47,058 bases of DNA from a virus. Under the pieces are notes generated by a model. The model searched no databases. It saw only the letters and a program-made list of their open reading frames with translations, and had not been told where the DNA came from. The stretch is taken from positions 1-47,058 of the IMG/VR virus record IMGVR_UViG_3300044616_001090; one strand, written 5' to 3'. Positions 16,347-23,409 of the stretch are shown here, one piece after another. Numbering within the stretch: the stretch's first letter is position 1; each line of letters begins with the position of its first letter. The translations under genes and the position numbers were made by a program.

Positions 16347-16413
16347 GGTGTATAAATTTTATATTGTAATTTACACAAAATAATTCGTAAAAAAAAATTT
16401 TAATAGACTTTTT

Positions 16414-16770
16414 TTAGTTCAGTGAAATAAGTCTTTCCAAACTCTTTTTCTTATCAATTGGTAATGTGAGTGTTAGGATACCATTTTCAACTTTACCCAA
16501 AATATCTTTTTCTTTTACATCGTCAGGTATTGAATAGCTCTTTATGAAACTACCAACAAAATGATTACGATTGTCCGAATCAGACTTTTCGTAGGTGATT
16601 TTCAAAACACCTTCTTTAGTCATAATTTTCAAATCATCTTTTGTTAGGCCAGGAACACTCAATGAAATTAAGTACTCTGTTTCAGTTTTTTCAATGTTAG
16701 TTTCAGGAGTTGATAAAAATCCCTTAGTATCAAATCCTCTGTAAAACGGGTCTTTAAATAATGTAATCAT
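16414..16770 (-). CDS. Small heat-shock protein, Hsp20/alpha-crystallin family
   Basis: I start the gene at the ATG at 16770 (118 residues, MITLFKDPFYRGF); an earlier in-frame ATG at 16812 adds an AT-encoded stretch that overlaps the promoter box. The alpha-crystallin domain spans residues 25-115 (EYLISLSVPGLTKDDLKIMTKEGVLKITYE, FIKSYSIPDDV, GKVENGILTLTLPI), including the GxLTLTLP closing motif. The C-terminus lacks an obvious I-x-I tail, so oligomer form may differ. It holds unfolded proteins for refolding or degradation. It lies opposite a ClpC-like unfoldase, an appropriate partner. T4-like marine phages often carry Hsp20. Confidence 0.9.
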   Translation of the reverse strand: MITLFKDPFYRGFDTKGFLSTPETNIEKTETEYLISLSVPGLTKDDLKIMTKEGVLKITYEKSDSDNRNHFVGSFIKSYSIPDDVKEKDILGKVENGILTLTLPIDKKKSLERLISLN

Positions 16771-16809
16771 AATATATAATTTTTTATTTCTTATAATCAA
16801 AATTTTTAC

Positions 16810-16817
16810 CAAACATA
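16810..16817 (-). promoter_or_regulatory. Host-type -7 box for the Hsp20 gene
   Basis: The minus strand reads TATGTTTG, an exact TAnnTTTG, 39 bases before the ATG at 16770. No clean TTTG is seen at the usual upstream spacing. Confidence 0.5.
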
Positions 16818-16871
16818 TTTTTTAGACAAAATGTCCTATTAATTAAAAGTATTTTGACACTTTGACATAGA

Positions 16872-16903
16872 TTTGTTTTTTAGTATTATTTGTGTTATGT
16901 TTG
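16872..16903 (+). promoter_or_regulatory. Bacteroidota-type promoter for the ClpC-like gene
   Basis: TTTG at 16872-16875, a 20-base spacer, then TATGTTTG at 16896-16903. The published Bacteroidota vegetative consensus is TTTG-N19-TAnnTTTG. The ATG is 24 bases further at 16928. Close repeats of TTTGACA lie just upstream (16857-16867) and may be an operator or an alternative upstream element. Confidence 0.65.
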
Positions 16904-16927
16904 TATAGTAAACTAAACTTATAGCAT

Positions 16928-18958
16928 ATGTCAGTAGATTTTTTTGAAGATGGACCAACCACAAATCCTAAAAAAGGACGTAAAGGTTCTACAACCCCTA
17001 TCTTAGATAACTTTTCTCGTGATTTAATTAAGATGGCGGAAGAGGGTAAAATTGACCCTGTAGTTGGTAGGGATAATGAAGTAAAAAGAATTGCACAAAT
17101 TCTTTCTCGTAAAAAGAAAAACAATGCGGTTATCGTTGGAGAATCGGGTGTCGGCAAATCCGCACTTGTTGAAAAACTCGCATTAATGATTTACAAAGGA
17201 GATTGTCCACCAAATTTATTGGACAAAAGATTGGTTGCTCTTGATTTAACTTCCTTAGTTGCCGGTACAAAATATCGTGGTCAATTTGAAGAGAGGATAA
17301 AAGCAATTATTAATGAATTACAAGAATCCCCGAATGTAATTGTCTTTATTGATGAATTACATACAATGGTTGGGGCAGGTAATGCGAGTGGTGCGATGGA
17401 TGCAGCTAACATTCTTAAACCAGCTTTGGCTCGTGGTGAAATGCAATGTATTGGTGCAACAACATTTGATGAATTTAAAAAACATATTGAAAAGGATTCC
17501 GCATTGGTTAGACGTTTTCAAAAAGTTATTTTAAAAGAACCGACTATTGACGAAACAATTGAGATTCTAAAAAACTTACGTGATTCTTATCAAGGATTTC
17601 ATAAAGTAGAATATGAAGAAGGCGTTTTGGAAACAATTGTAAAACTTTCACATCGTTATATTACGGACAGACAATTTCCTGATAAGGCAATTGATGTATT
17701 AGACGAATTAGGTTCTGAAAAAAGAGTTTCATCTAAAGTTCCTGAAATTATTGAGAAATTAAAAAAGGAAATTGATTCTGTAAGAGATAAGAAAGTACAA
17801 GTAGTAAAAAGTCAAAATTATGAACAAGCGGCCAAACTAAGAGATGAAGAGAAAAAAATTGTAACTAAATTAGAAGAAGAAAAGATTAAGTGGTCTAACA
17901 AACAAAAAAACAATAAAATACCAATCACAATTGATGACGTATATGAAATTGTTTCTGAAATGACCGGAGTACCTATTACAAAATTAGATACGAAAGAAAC
18001 TCAAAAACTTTTAAACATTGAGGAAACACTTTCATCTAAAGTTATTGGACAAGATGAGGCGATTGCAACAATATCAAAATCAATTAGAAGAAATCGTGTT
18101 GGTATCAAGGAAGCAAATAAACCAATCGGTTCATTTATCTTCATTGGTTCAACTGGTGTGGGTAAAACATTTTTAGCCAAATCAATTGCTGAAATTTTAT
18201 TCGGAGACCCAAATAAAATCATCCGTGTTGACATGAGTGAGTATATGGAAAAACATAATGTATCAAAATTGATTGGTTCACCACCAGGATATGTTGGTTA
18301 TGATGAAGGTGGTCAGTTAACTGAAAAAGTTAAGAACAATCCATTTTCTGTAATCTTGTTTGATGAAATTGAAAAGGCTCATAGAGATGTCTTTAATATT
18401 CTTTTACAAATTTTAGATGAAGGACATTTGACCGATTCCTTCGGTAGAAAAATTAATTTCACTAACACGATTGTTATAATGACTTCTAATGTGGGAGCTA
18501 AAAGAGTTTCTGAATTGGGAGGTGGAGTTGGATTCTCAACGACATCAAGTGAAAATCAAAAAGTTGAGGTTAGGAAAACTATGATACAAAAGGCCTTAAA
18601 ACAACAATTTAATCCTGAGTTTTTAAATCGTATTGATGATGTTATTTTATTCAATTCATTAAACGAAGAAACGTTGAAAAAAATAATTAATCTTGAAATG
18701 GTTAGATTAAATAATAGATTGAAAGATAAAGGATATAAAATCACCTTTGATAAAACTGTAATCAATAGAATTTACGAATTGAACAAACAAGAAGAATACG
18801 GTGCTCGTCCTTTAAAAAGAATCATACAAAATTTATGTGAAGATTTTTTAAGTGAGGAGATTTTAAAGGGTAACATAATTGAAGATGAGTCTGTTACAAT
18901 AAAATATAAGAATGATGTCTTATCAATAAATAAATCAGCTAAAAAAGTCATTGAATAA
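16928..18958 (+). CDS. ClpC/ClpA-like AAA+ protein unfoldase lacking the N-domain
   Basis: A 676-residue two-ring Hsp100 protein. Ring 1: GESGVGKS (71-78), VIVFIDELHTMVGAG, sensor region ATTFDEFKKHIEKDSALVRRFQ. A short middle segment (SQNYEQAAKLRDEEKKI) resembles the UVR motif of ClpC rather than the long ClpB coiled coil. Ring 2: GSTGVGKT (407-414), VILFDEIEKAH, and arginine finger NRID. The loop GGGVGFST (VGF at 534-536) stands where ClpA/ClpC dock ClpP, so it may feed the host peptidase. The N-terminal adaptor domain of cellular ClpC (about 140 residues) is missing, which implies different substrate selection. Confidence 0.9.
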   Translation: MSVDFFEDGPTTNPKKGRKGSTTPILDNFSRDLIKMAEEGKIDPVVGRDNEVKRIAQILSRKKKNNAVIVGESGVGKSALVEKLALMIYKGDCPPNLLDKRLVALDLTSLVAGTKYRGQFEERIKAIINELQESPNVIVFIDELHTMVGAGNASGAMDAANILKPALARGEMQCIGATTFDEFKKHIEKDSALVRRFQKVILKEPTIDETIEILKNLRDSYQGFHKVEYEEGVLETIVKLSHRYITDRQFPDKAIDVLDELGSEKRVSSKVPEIIEKLKKEIDSVRDKKVQVVKSQNYEQAAKLRDEEKKIVTKLEEEKIKWSNKQKNNKIPITIDDVYEIVSEMTGVPITKLDTKETQKLLNIEETLSSKVIGQDEAIATISKSIRRNRVGIKEANKPIGSFIFIGSTGVGKTFLAKSIAEILFGDPNKIIRVDMSEYMEKHNVSKLIGSPPGYVGYDEGGQLTEKVKNNPFSVILFDEIEKAHRDVFNILLQILDEGHLTDSFGRKINFTNTIVIMTSNVGAKRVSELGGGVGFSTTSSENQKVEVRKTMIQKALKQQFNPEFLNRIDDVILFNSLNEETLKKIINLEMVRLNNRLKDKGYKITFDKTVINRIYELNKQEEYGARPLKRIIQNLCEDFLSEEILKGNIIEDESVTIKYKNDVLSINKSAKKVIE

Positions 18959-19596
18959 TGAAAAAAAAATTATGGATTTTTGGTGACTCTTTTTCGGTTC
19001 CATTTAAAAAAGTTGCAGATGTTCATCCATATATCCCATATAAAGGATATCTCCCAAAAATACATTCAGATATTATCTCGGAAAAGTTAGATATGGAGAT
19101 AATGGATATGTCACATGGTGGATCATCAAACTATGATATTTTTCATACCTATGTAAAGTGTATGCGTGAAATTAATGAAGATGACGTGGTAATTTTTGGT
19201 TGGACTCAAATAATAAGATTTAGAATTGCATCTAAACGTAATGATTTCTATGATGTAATTATTGCTGTTGTTGAACATATGAAAGATTTGATTGATATAC
19301 CTAGTAAATCTTTATGGGATATCACGGTAAATCGTTCTAACAATTCAATATATTATGATGAACTTTGTGATTTTATAAAAATTATAAAACAATCAAATCC
19401 AAAATGTAAAATTCTACATTGGACATGGGTTGAACCAATTTTTAAAGACAATTTTGAAAATAACTTTTATAATTTACTTATTCCTTTTAAGAAATATAAA
19501 ATGATAAAGGAAGAAACAAATAATAATGTTGATGATTTCCATTATGGGGAACATGCACATGCTGAGTTGGCTGAAGATTTATTAAAATTTTTGTAA
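18958..19596 (+). CDS. SGNH-hydrolase-like protein A
   Basis: A 212-residue protein with SGNH blocks: WIFGDSFSV (Ser11), GGSSNYDIF (54-62) and a final DDFHYGEHAHAEL with candidate Asp and His. The internal run VVIFGWTQIIRFRIAS and HWTWVEP are shared with the gene at 44280, so they are paralogues. The family hydrolyses esters or modifies sugars; no substrate can be named. The ATG overlaps the unfoldase stop (TAATG), so the two are translated together. No signal peptide: it is cytoplasmic. Confidence 0.75.
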   Translation: MKKKLWIFGDSFSVPFKKVADVHPYIPYKGYLPKIHSDIISEKLDMEIMDMSHGGSSNYDIFHTYVKCMREINEDDVVIFGWTQIIRFRIASKRNDFYDVIIAVVEHMKDLIDIPSKSLWDITVNRSNNSIYYDELCDFIKIIKQSNPKCKILHWTWVEPIFKDNFENNFYNLLIPFKKYKMIKEETNNNVDDFHYGEHAHAELAEDLLKFL

Positions 19597-19643
19597 ATAC
19601 TTTATTTTTTTTAAAAATTATATATATTTATATTCTTATAGGT

Positions 19644-19651
19644 TATCTTTG
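19644..19651 (+). promoter_or_regulatory. TATCTTTG box before a small RNA or leader
   Basis: TATCTTTG is an exact TAnnTTTG. No coding start follows before the hairpin at 19711, so it would drive a short untranslated transcript. A TATTTATA box lies just upstream at 19625-19632. Confidence 0.5.
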
Positions 19652-19656
19652 CCGAT

Positions 19657-19739
19657 TTCCTTTTCGTTTTTTTCATAAGTAAGTAGGGTTGAACCTACCG
19701 AAAGACCTTAAACCCCGACAACTCGTTGGGGTTTTTTAT
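19657..19739 (+). ncRNA. Candidate small RNA of about 80 nt
   Basis: The stretch between the TATCTTTG box and the T-run has no good reading frame. It holds a U-rich lead, a 5-bp hairpin GTAGG/CCTAC around 19683-19698, and a terminator hairpin. It may be a free small RNA or an attenuator leader for the lipoprotein, but the lipoprotein has its own promoter after the terminator, which favours an independent RNA. No known family recognised. Confidence 0.45.
19711..19738 (+). terminator. Strong terminator of the small RNA
   Basis: A 9-bp stem (AACCCCGAC/GTTGGGGTT, one G-T pair) with loop AACTC, followed by a six-T run. Confidence 0.85.
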
Positions 19740-19745
19740 TAGAAT

Positions 19746-19776
19746 TTTGTTTTCTGACTTATTTTTCATATATTTA
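19746..19776 (+). promoter_or_regulatory. Host-type promoter for the lipoprotein
   Basis: TTTG at 19746-19749, exactly 19 bases, then TATATTTA at 19769-19776 (one mismatch to TAnnTTTG). The ATG is only six bases on, so the message would be almost leaderless. Confidence 0.55.
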
Positions 19777-19782
19777 CTTTAT

Positions 19783-20013
19783 ATGAAAAAATATACATTT
19801 ATTTTAGCTTTTGGTGCTATGTTAGCATTGACAGCATGTGGTTCAGGGTCAACCGCAACAGAAACAACTGACTCAACGGTATCTACAGTTGATACAACAG
19901 TAGTACCAGTATCAGACTCAACATCAGTACCCGTACAAGGTGGTGCAGGTGGGGGTGTGGTAGATGAAAATGGTAAGAGTGATTCACATTCTGCTGTTGA
20001 AGAAATTAAATAA
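19783..20013 (+). CDS. Small exported lipoprotein
   Basis: The start at 19783 (76 residues) gives a canonical signal: MKKYTFILAFGAMLALTAC, with lipobox LTAC. An earlier in-frame start would add a hydrophobic stretch and overlap the promoter. The mature part is Thr/Ser/Val-rich, low complexity (TETTDSTVSTVDTTVVPV) and ends with GGAGGGVVDENGKSDSHSA. It is flanked by terminators, making a single-gene unit. A surface lipoprotein made by a phage may affect adsorption or superinfection; there is no direct evidence. Confidence 0.75.
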   Translation: MKKYTFILAFGAMLALTACGSGSTATETTDSTVSTVDTTVVPVSDSTSVPVQGGAGGGVVDENGKSDSHSAVEEIK

Positions 20014-20020
20014 GAAATTT

Positions 20021-20051
20021 GGGGTTGGAAAATCTCTAACCCCTATTTTTT
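20021..20051 (+). terminator. Terminator after the lipoprotein gene
   Basis: Stem GGGGTT/AACCCC with an 11-base loop and a TATTTTTT tail, eight bases after the stop. Confidence 0.75.
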
Positions 20052-20068
20052 AACTTTAAATCTCTCCT

Positions 20069-20497
20069 ATGGATAATGTAAACGAAACACAAGGCGAATT
20101 AATATTATTACGAGGTTTACCTGGTTCAGGTAAATCAACATTAGCAAAAATTATCTTACAACTTAGAAGTACGGACGAACCTGAAGTTTTATCTGCTGAT
20201 GATTTTTTTGAAGATAAAGAAGGTGATTACAATTTTGATGTGACTAAATTAAAAGAGGCACATAACTACTGTCAGTTTAGGTGTTCTGAAAGAATGAGAC
20301 AACAAAAGGCTAGAATTGTTGTTGCAAACACTTTTACTCAAGAATGGGAAATGGATGAATATTTTAAAATGGCTGAAAGATACAATTACAGAGTTCATAC
20401 AGTAATTGTTGAAAATAGACACGGGAATGAAAATGTCCACGGAGTACCCGAAGATAAACTTCAACAAATGAAGGATAGGTTTCAAATCAAATTATAA
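20069..20497 (+). CDS. P-loop kinase, polynucleotide-kinase-like
   Basis: A 142-residue single-domain kinase: Walker A GLPGSGKS (16-23), SADDFF (42-47) with the conserved Asp of PNK-type kinases, FDVTKLKEAHNYCQ, and the Walker B-like strand ARIVVANTFTQEWEM. It most resembles the 5'-kinase half of polynucleotide kinases and N4BP2-like proteins. There is no attached phosphatase domain. It starts an operon with an RNA ligase, an SGNH-like protein and a cyclic-phosphate receiver protein, so a role phosphorylating 5'-OH ends of cut RNA is likely. Confidence 0.82.
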   Translation: MDNVNETQGELILLRGLPGSGKSTLAKIILQLRSTDEPEVLSADDFFEDKEGDYNFDVTKLKEAHNYCQFRCSERMRQQKARIVVANTFTQEWEMDEYFKMAERYNYRVHTVIVENRHGNENVHGVPEDKLQQMKDRFQIKL

Positions 20498-20510
20498 GTG
20501 AGTCAATTTA

Positions 20511-21650
20511 TTGAATCTTATTTTAAATCACAATACCCACCTCAAAAAACACCACTCAAAAACTGTGTTAACCACATTAGAAAAATATTACGAAAATGGT
20601 TTGTTACATAAACAAACCCACCCAACTCTTGATTTAACTATTTGGAATTACTCACCAAAAGTTCAATATGAAAGATTGTGGGATGATATTACCATACAAT
20701 GTCGTGGATTAGTTACAAATTCAAAAGGTGATATTGTTGCAAGACCATTTAAGAAATTTTTTAATTACGAAGAACATAAACCAGAAGATATTCCAAATGA
20801 ACATTACGAAGTGTATGAAAAAATGGACGGTTCTTTAGGTATTCTTTTTAATTATGAAAATGAATGGGTAATGGCAACTCGTGGATCATTTACCTCACCA
20901 CAAGCAATTAAAGGAAAAGAACTATTAGAGAAATATAATTTCAAAAGATTACATACTAATTACACATACTTGTTTGAAATAATTTACAAAGAAAATAGAA
21001 TTGTATGTGATTATGATTATGAAGATATTGTCTTATTAGGTATGATTGAAACAAAGACAGGAAACGAAGTTAATATTCATAACAACAACGAAGATATTCG
21101 TTTTAAAAATATGATTTCCAATATTGGATTTCGTGTTGTTATGTTATATAAAACATGGGGGGAGACTTATGATTTATTAAAAGAAGAAATACAAAAGGAT
21201 AGAGAAGGATATGTAATTAAATTTAAGAGTGGTTTTCGTATGAAAATTAAAGGAGAAGAATATAAAAGATTACATAAAATATTAACAAATTTTTCATCCA
21301 AAGATATTTGGGAATTAATGAAAGAAGGAAAACCTTTAGATGAATTTTTAGATAGAGTTCCTGACGAATTTTACAAGTGGGTTAAACAACAAGTAAGTTC
21401 TTTTGAATATGCCAAATATAGAATTAGGGAACATTGTGGTAAGATACATGATTATTTTAGATATGGAAAATATGGAGATGTATATCCCGAACCAACAAAA
21501 AAAGACTTTGCATTACATTTAGAAAAATGTAATACCGAATCACACTATAAATCAATATTATTTGCAATGTGGGATGGAAAACCATATGAACATATGATTT
21601 GGAAGATAATGAAACCTAAATACGAAAAACCATTTAAGAAAGACGAATGA
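20511..21650 (+). CDS. RNA ligase, T4 Rnl1-like
   Basis: A 379-residue ATP-dependent ligase. The adenylated Lys is Lys104 in YEKMDGSLG (motif I, KxDG). Other motifs: RGLVTNSKGDIVARPFKKFFNY before it, YTYLFEIIYKENRIV (III), EGYVIKF (IV) and MKIKGEEYKRLHK (V). It seals RNA breaks such as those made by anticodon nucleases. No ATG exists before motif I, so a TTG at 20511 is the best start; it keeps the family N-terminus (TTLEKYYENGLLHKQTHP). Another frame from GTG at 20498 is open for only 37 codons. The stop overlaps the next start (ATGA). Confidence 0.9.
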   Translation: MNLILNHNTHLKKHHSKTVLTTLEKYYENGLLHKQTHPTLDLTIWNYSPKVQYERLWDDITIQCRGLVTNSKGDIVARPFKKFFNYEEHKPEDIPNEHYEVYEKMDGSLGILFNYENEWVMATRGSFTSPQAIKGKELLEKYNFKRLHTNYTYLFEIIYKENRIVCDYDYEDIVLLGMIETKTGNEVNIHNNNEDIRFKNMISNIGFRVVMLYKTWGETYDLLKEEIQKDREGYVIKFKSGFRMKIKGEEYKRLHKILTNFSSKDIWELMKEGKPLDEFLDRVPDEFYKWVKQQVSSFEYAKYRIREHCGKIHDYFRYGKYGDVYPEPTKKDFALHLEKCNTESHYKSILFAMWDGKPYEHMIWKIMKPKYEKPFKKDE

Positions 21651-22468
21651 GAAATATTGCACTATTTTCCGGCGGTTCGGTGACTTTAGGACTTGGTTTG
21701 GAATTGGAACTAAGACCGAAATATAATGATCATCAATGGTTGAGTGAAAACGGACTTATGTTACCATTAGAAAGAGAGAAAGAAGATGAAGAATACTGGA
21801 AAAATTATAGATATTCAAAAATCGTATCTGATGAATTAGGTTTAATTGAATATAACGTACATGACCATCACGACAAACAAATAGGTGGAAATTCAATTGA
21901 TACAATATGGTTAATTAATAGGAATATAAAAAAATTTTCGGAATTACTTAATCAAGTAAAATATGTTTTTTTAGATATTGGATTTATTAGATGGTGGGAC
22001 GAGAATTTACATGGAATGGATAACCCAAATAATTTACCTAACACAATTAACGAAGTTATTGATTTTATTAATAATCCAAATAGTGATTATGGTGCAACAT
22101 TTACCGCACTACAATGGTTAGAAAAATTAGATGTTGATACATATTGGGATGAGACAATAAAAAAATATTACGACTTAAAAAACCTTTACCCTGAAATACA
22201 ATTTATCATTACTCCTTGGGTTTTTAATGGTGAAGATACATTGATGAATAAAAAAATAGATGATGAATTAAAAAATGATATTGTTTTGTTTGATGAAGAA
22301 AAATCAATGTTTAATTTTTTAACTAAAAATAAGTTGATGGTTGGTGATGTTGCGAAGGGTTTTAATGGTAATTATAGATATACTTATAAAGACATGCACC
22401 CTTCAGTTGATGGTCATAAAAAAATTGCAGAAATATTAATTAAATTTATAAATGAAAAAAAACGATAG
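21647..22468 (+). CDS. SGNH-hydrolase-like protein B within the RNA-repair operon
   Basis: A 273-residue protein. Block I is LFSGGSVTLG, with Ser instead of the usual Gly-Asp-Ser; GGNSIDTIW gives the Gly/Asn block; the last block YKDMHPSVDGHKKIAEIL has Asp and His in the catalytic spacing. The middle is Trp/Tyr-rich. Being between the ligase and the cyclic-phosphate protein with overlapping ends (4 and 17 bases), it may act on RNA ends or a small molecule rather than lipids. That is inference from context. Confidence 0.65.
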   Translation: MRNIALFSGGSVTLGLGLELELRPKYNDHQWLSENGLMLPLEREKEDEEYWKNYRYSKIVSDELGLIEYNVHDHHDKQIGGNSIDTIWLINRNIKKFSELLNQVKYVFLDIGFIRWWDENLHGMDNPNNLPNTINEVIDFINNPNSDYGATFTALQWLEKLDVDTYWDETIKKYYDLKNLYPEIQFIITPWVFNGEDTLMNKKIDDELKNDIVLFDEEKSMFNFLTKNKLMVGDVAKGFNGNYRYTYKDMHPSVDGHKKIAEILIKFINEKKR

Positions 22469-22934
22469 GTTAAGACTTTATTTGGATGATGTTAGAATTC
22501 CGCTCGGTGAAGATTGGATTTTAGTGAGAAATTATGATGAATTTGTTGCTAAAATAAAATTACATGGTTTAGGTTCATTTGAAGTCATATCTTTAGATCA
22601 CGATTTAGGTGAAGGAGCAATGACGGAATATTACACCAACACCAAGAAAAATTTTGAATTAGATTACAGTAGAATTCCTGAAAAAACTGGCATGGACTGT
22701 TGTAGGTATTTGGTTAGTGAAAGTATGAATGAAAAAATACCTTTACCTCAAATATACGTACATTCAGCAAACCCAATCGGTAGTGCAAATATGATGGGTT
22801 ATATTAACAATTATTTAATGAATCAATCATTACCTCAGACATGTGTTAGAGTTAAAATTGAACACACAATAGATGAAAAAGCTCAACTTACACCTGAAGA
22901 AAGGAAAAAGAAATGGGATAAGAATAAAGAATAA
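22452..22934 (+). CDS. Cyclic-phosphate processing receiver-like (cREC) protein
   Basis: A 160-residue protein with the receiver-like core LRLYLDDVRIPL, WILVRNYDEFV, ISLDHDLGEG (47-55) and ...TGMDCCRYLV, then LPQIYVHSANPIGSANMMGYI. The conserved Asp and His residues are those proposed for opening 2',3'-cyclic phosphates in RNA repair clusters described by comparative genomics. It overlaps the preceding gene by 17 bases. With kinase and ligase it would form a complete end-healing and sealing set. The activity is a prediction. Confidence 0.8.
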   Translation: MKKNDRLRLYLDDVRIPLGEDWILVRNYDEFVAKIKLHGLGSFEVISLDHDLGEGAMTEYYTNTKKNFELDYSRIPEKTGMDCCRYLVSESMNEKIPLPQIYVHSANPIGSANMMGYINNYLMNQSLPQTCVRVKIEHTIDEKAQLTPEERKKKWDKNKE

Positions 22935-22957
22935 TTTTTTAATTTAAAAAATTGTAT

Positions 22958-22965
22958 TATCTTTA
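22958..22965 (+). promoter_or_regulatory. TATCTTTA box before the 107-residue gene
   Basis: One mismatch to TAnnTTTG, 30 bases before the ATG at 22996. No clean TTTG at the right distance. Confidence 0.35.
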
Positions 22966-22995
22966 TAACCCTAAACTAACCTTAACTAAATTTTG

Positions 22996-23319
22996 ATGAA
23001 AAATCTTAAAACTAAACCTCACAAAGAACTGATAATCAAAGGTAAATACAAAGAATTTAGTGACTTCTATGAAAAAAATAAAGAAATCATCTATAAGTCA
23101 ATTATTGAACTTTTTGGTGAGTTTAAAACTTCAAAAGAAGAAACATTAATTTTACATCTGTGGGCTAAAATTGATGGTATGGAATGGGACACTGAGTTTA
23201 GTTTTTCACGTCAAGAATCGGTAGTTTTGAGTAGGGATATATTACCTTATTTTGAGGAAAATGAAGATTATGAGGTGTGTGCTGAAATTTTAAAATTAAA
23301 AAAAGAATTGACTTTATAA
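22996..23319 (+). CDS. Hypothetical cytoplasmic protein
   Basis: A 107-residue protein starting at the ATG at 22996; a TTG directly before it is less likely. It has alternating charged and hydrophobic segments (FSDFYEKNKEIIYKSIIELF; TLILHLWAKIDGMEWDTEFSFSR; SRDILPYFEENEDYEVCAEILKLKKEL). No known motif. It stands alone between a weak promoter and a terminator. Confidence 0.6.
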   Translation: MKNLKTKPHKELIIKGKYKEFSDFYEKNKEIIYKSIIELFGEFKTSKEETLILHLWAKIDGMEWDTEFSFSRQESVVLSRDILPYFEENEDYEVCAEILKLKKELTL

Positions 23320-23377
23320 AAAAACTTATTTAAATTTATAATGTATCAGGAGAGAGGTACATTTTATTTTTTGTCAT

Positions 23378-23409
23378 ATCCCCGTAGTTTTTACTTCGGG
23401 GATTTTTTT
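23378..23409 (+). terminator. Terminator at the convergent junction
   Basis: Stem ATCCCCG/CGGGGAT with a 12-base loop and a seven-T run. The T-run overlaps the stop region of the minus-strand barrel gene. Confidence 0.8.
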
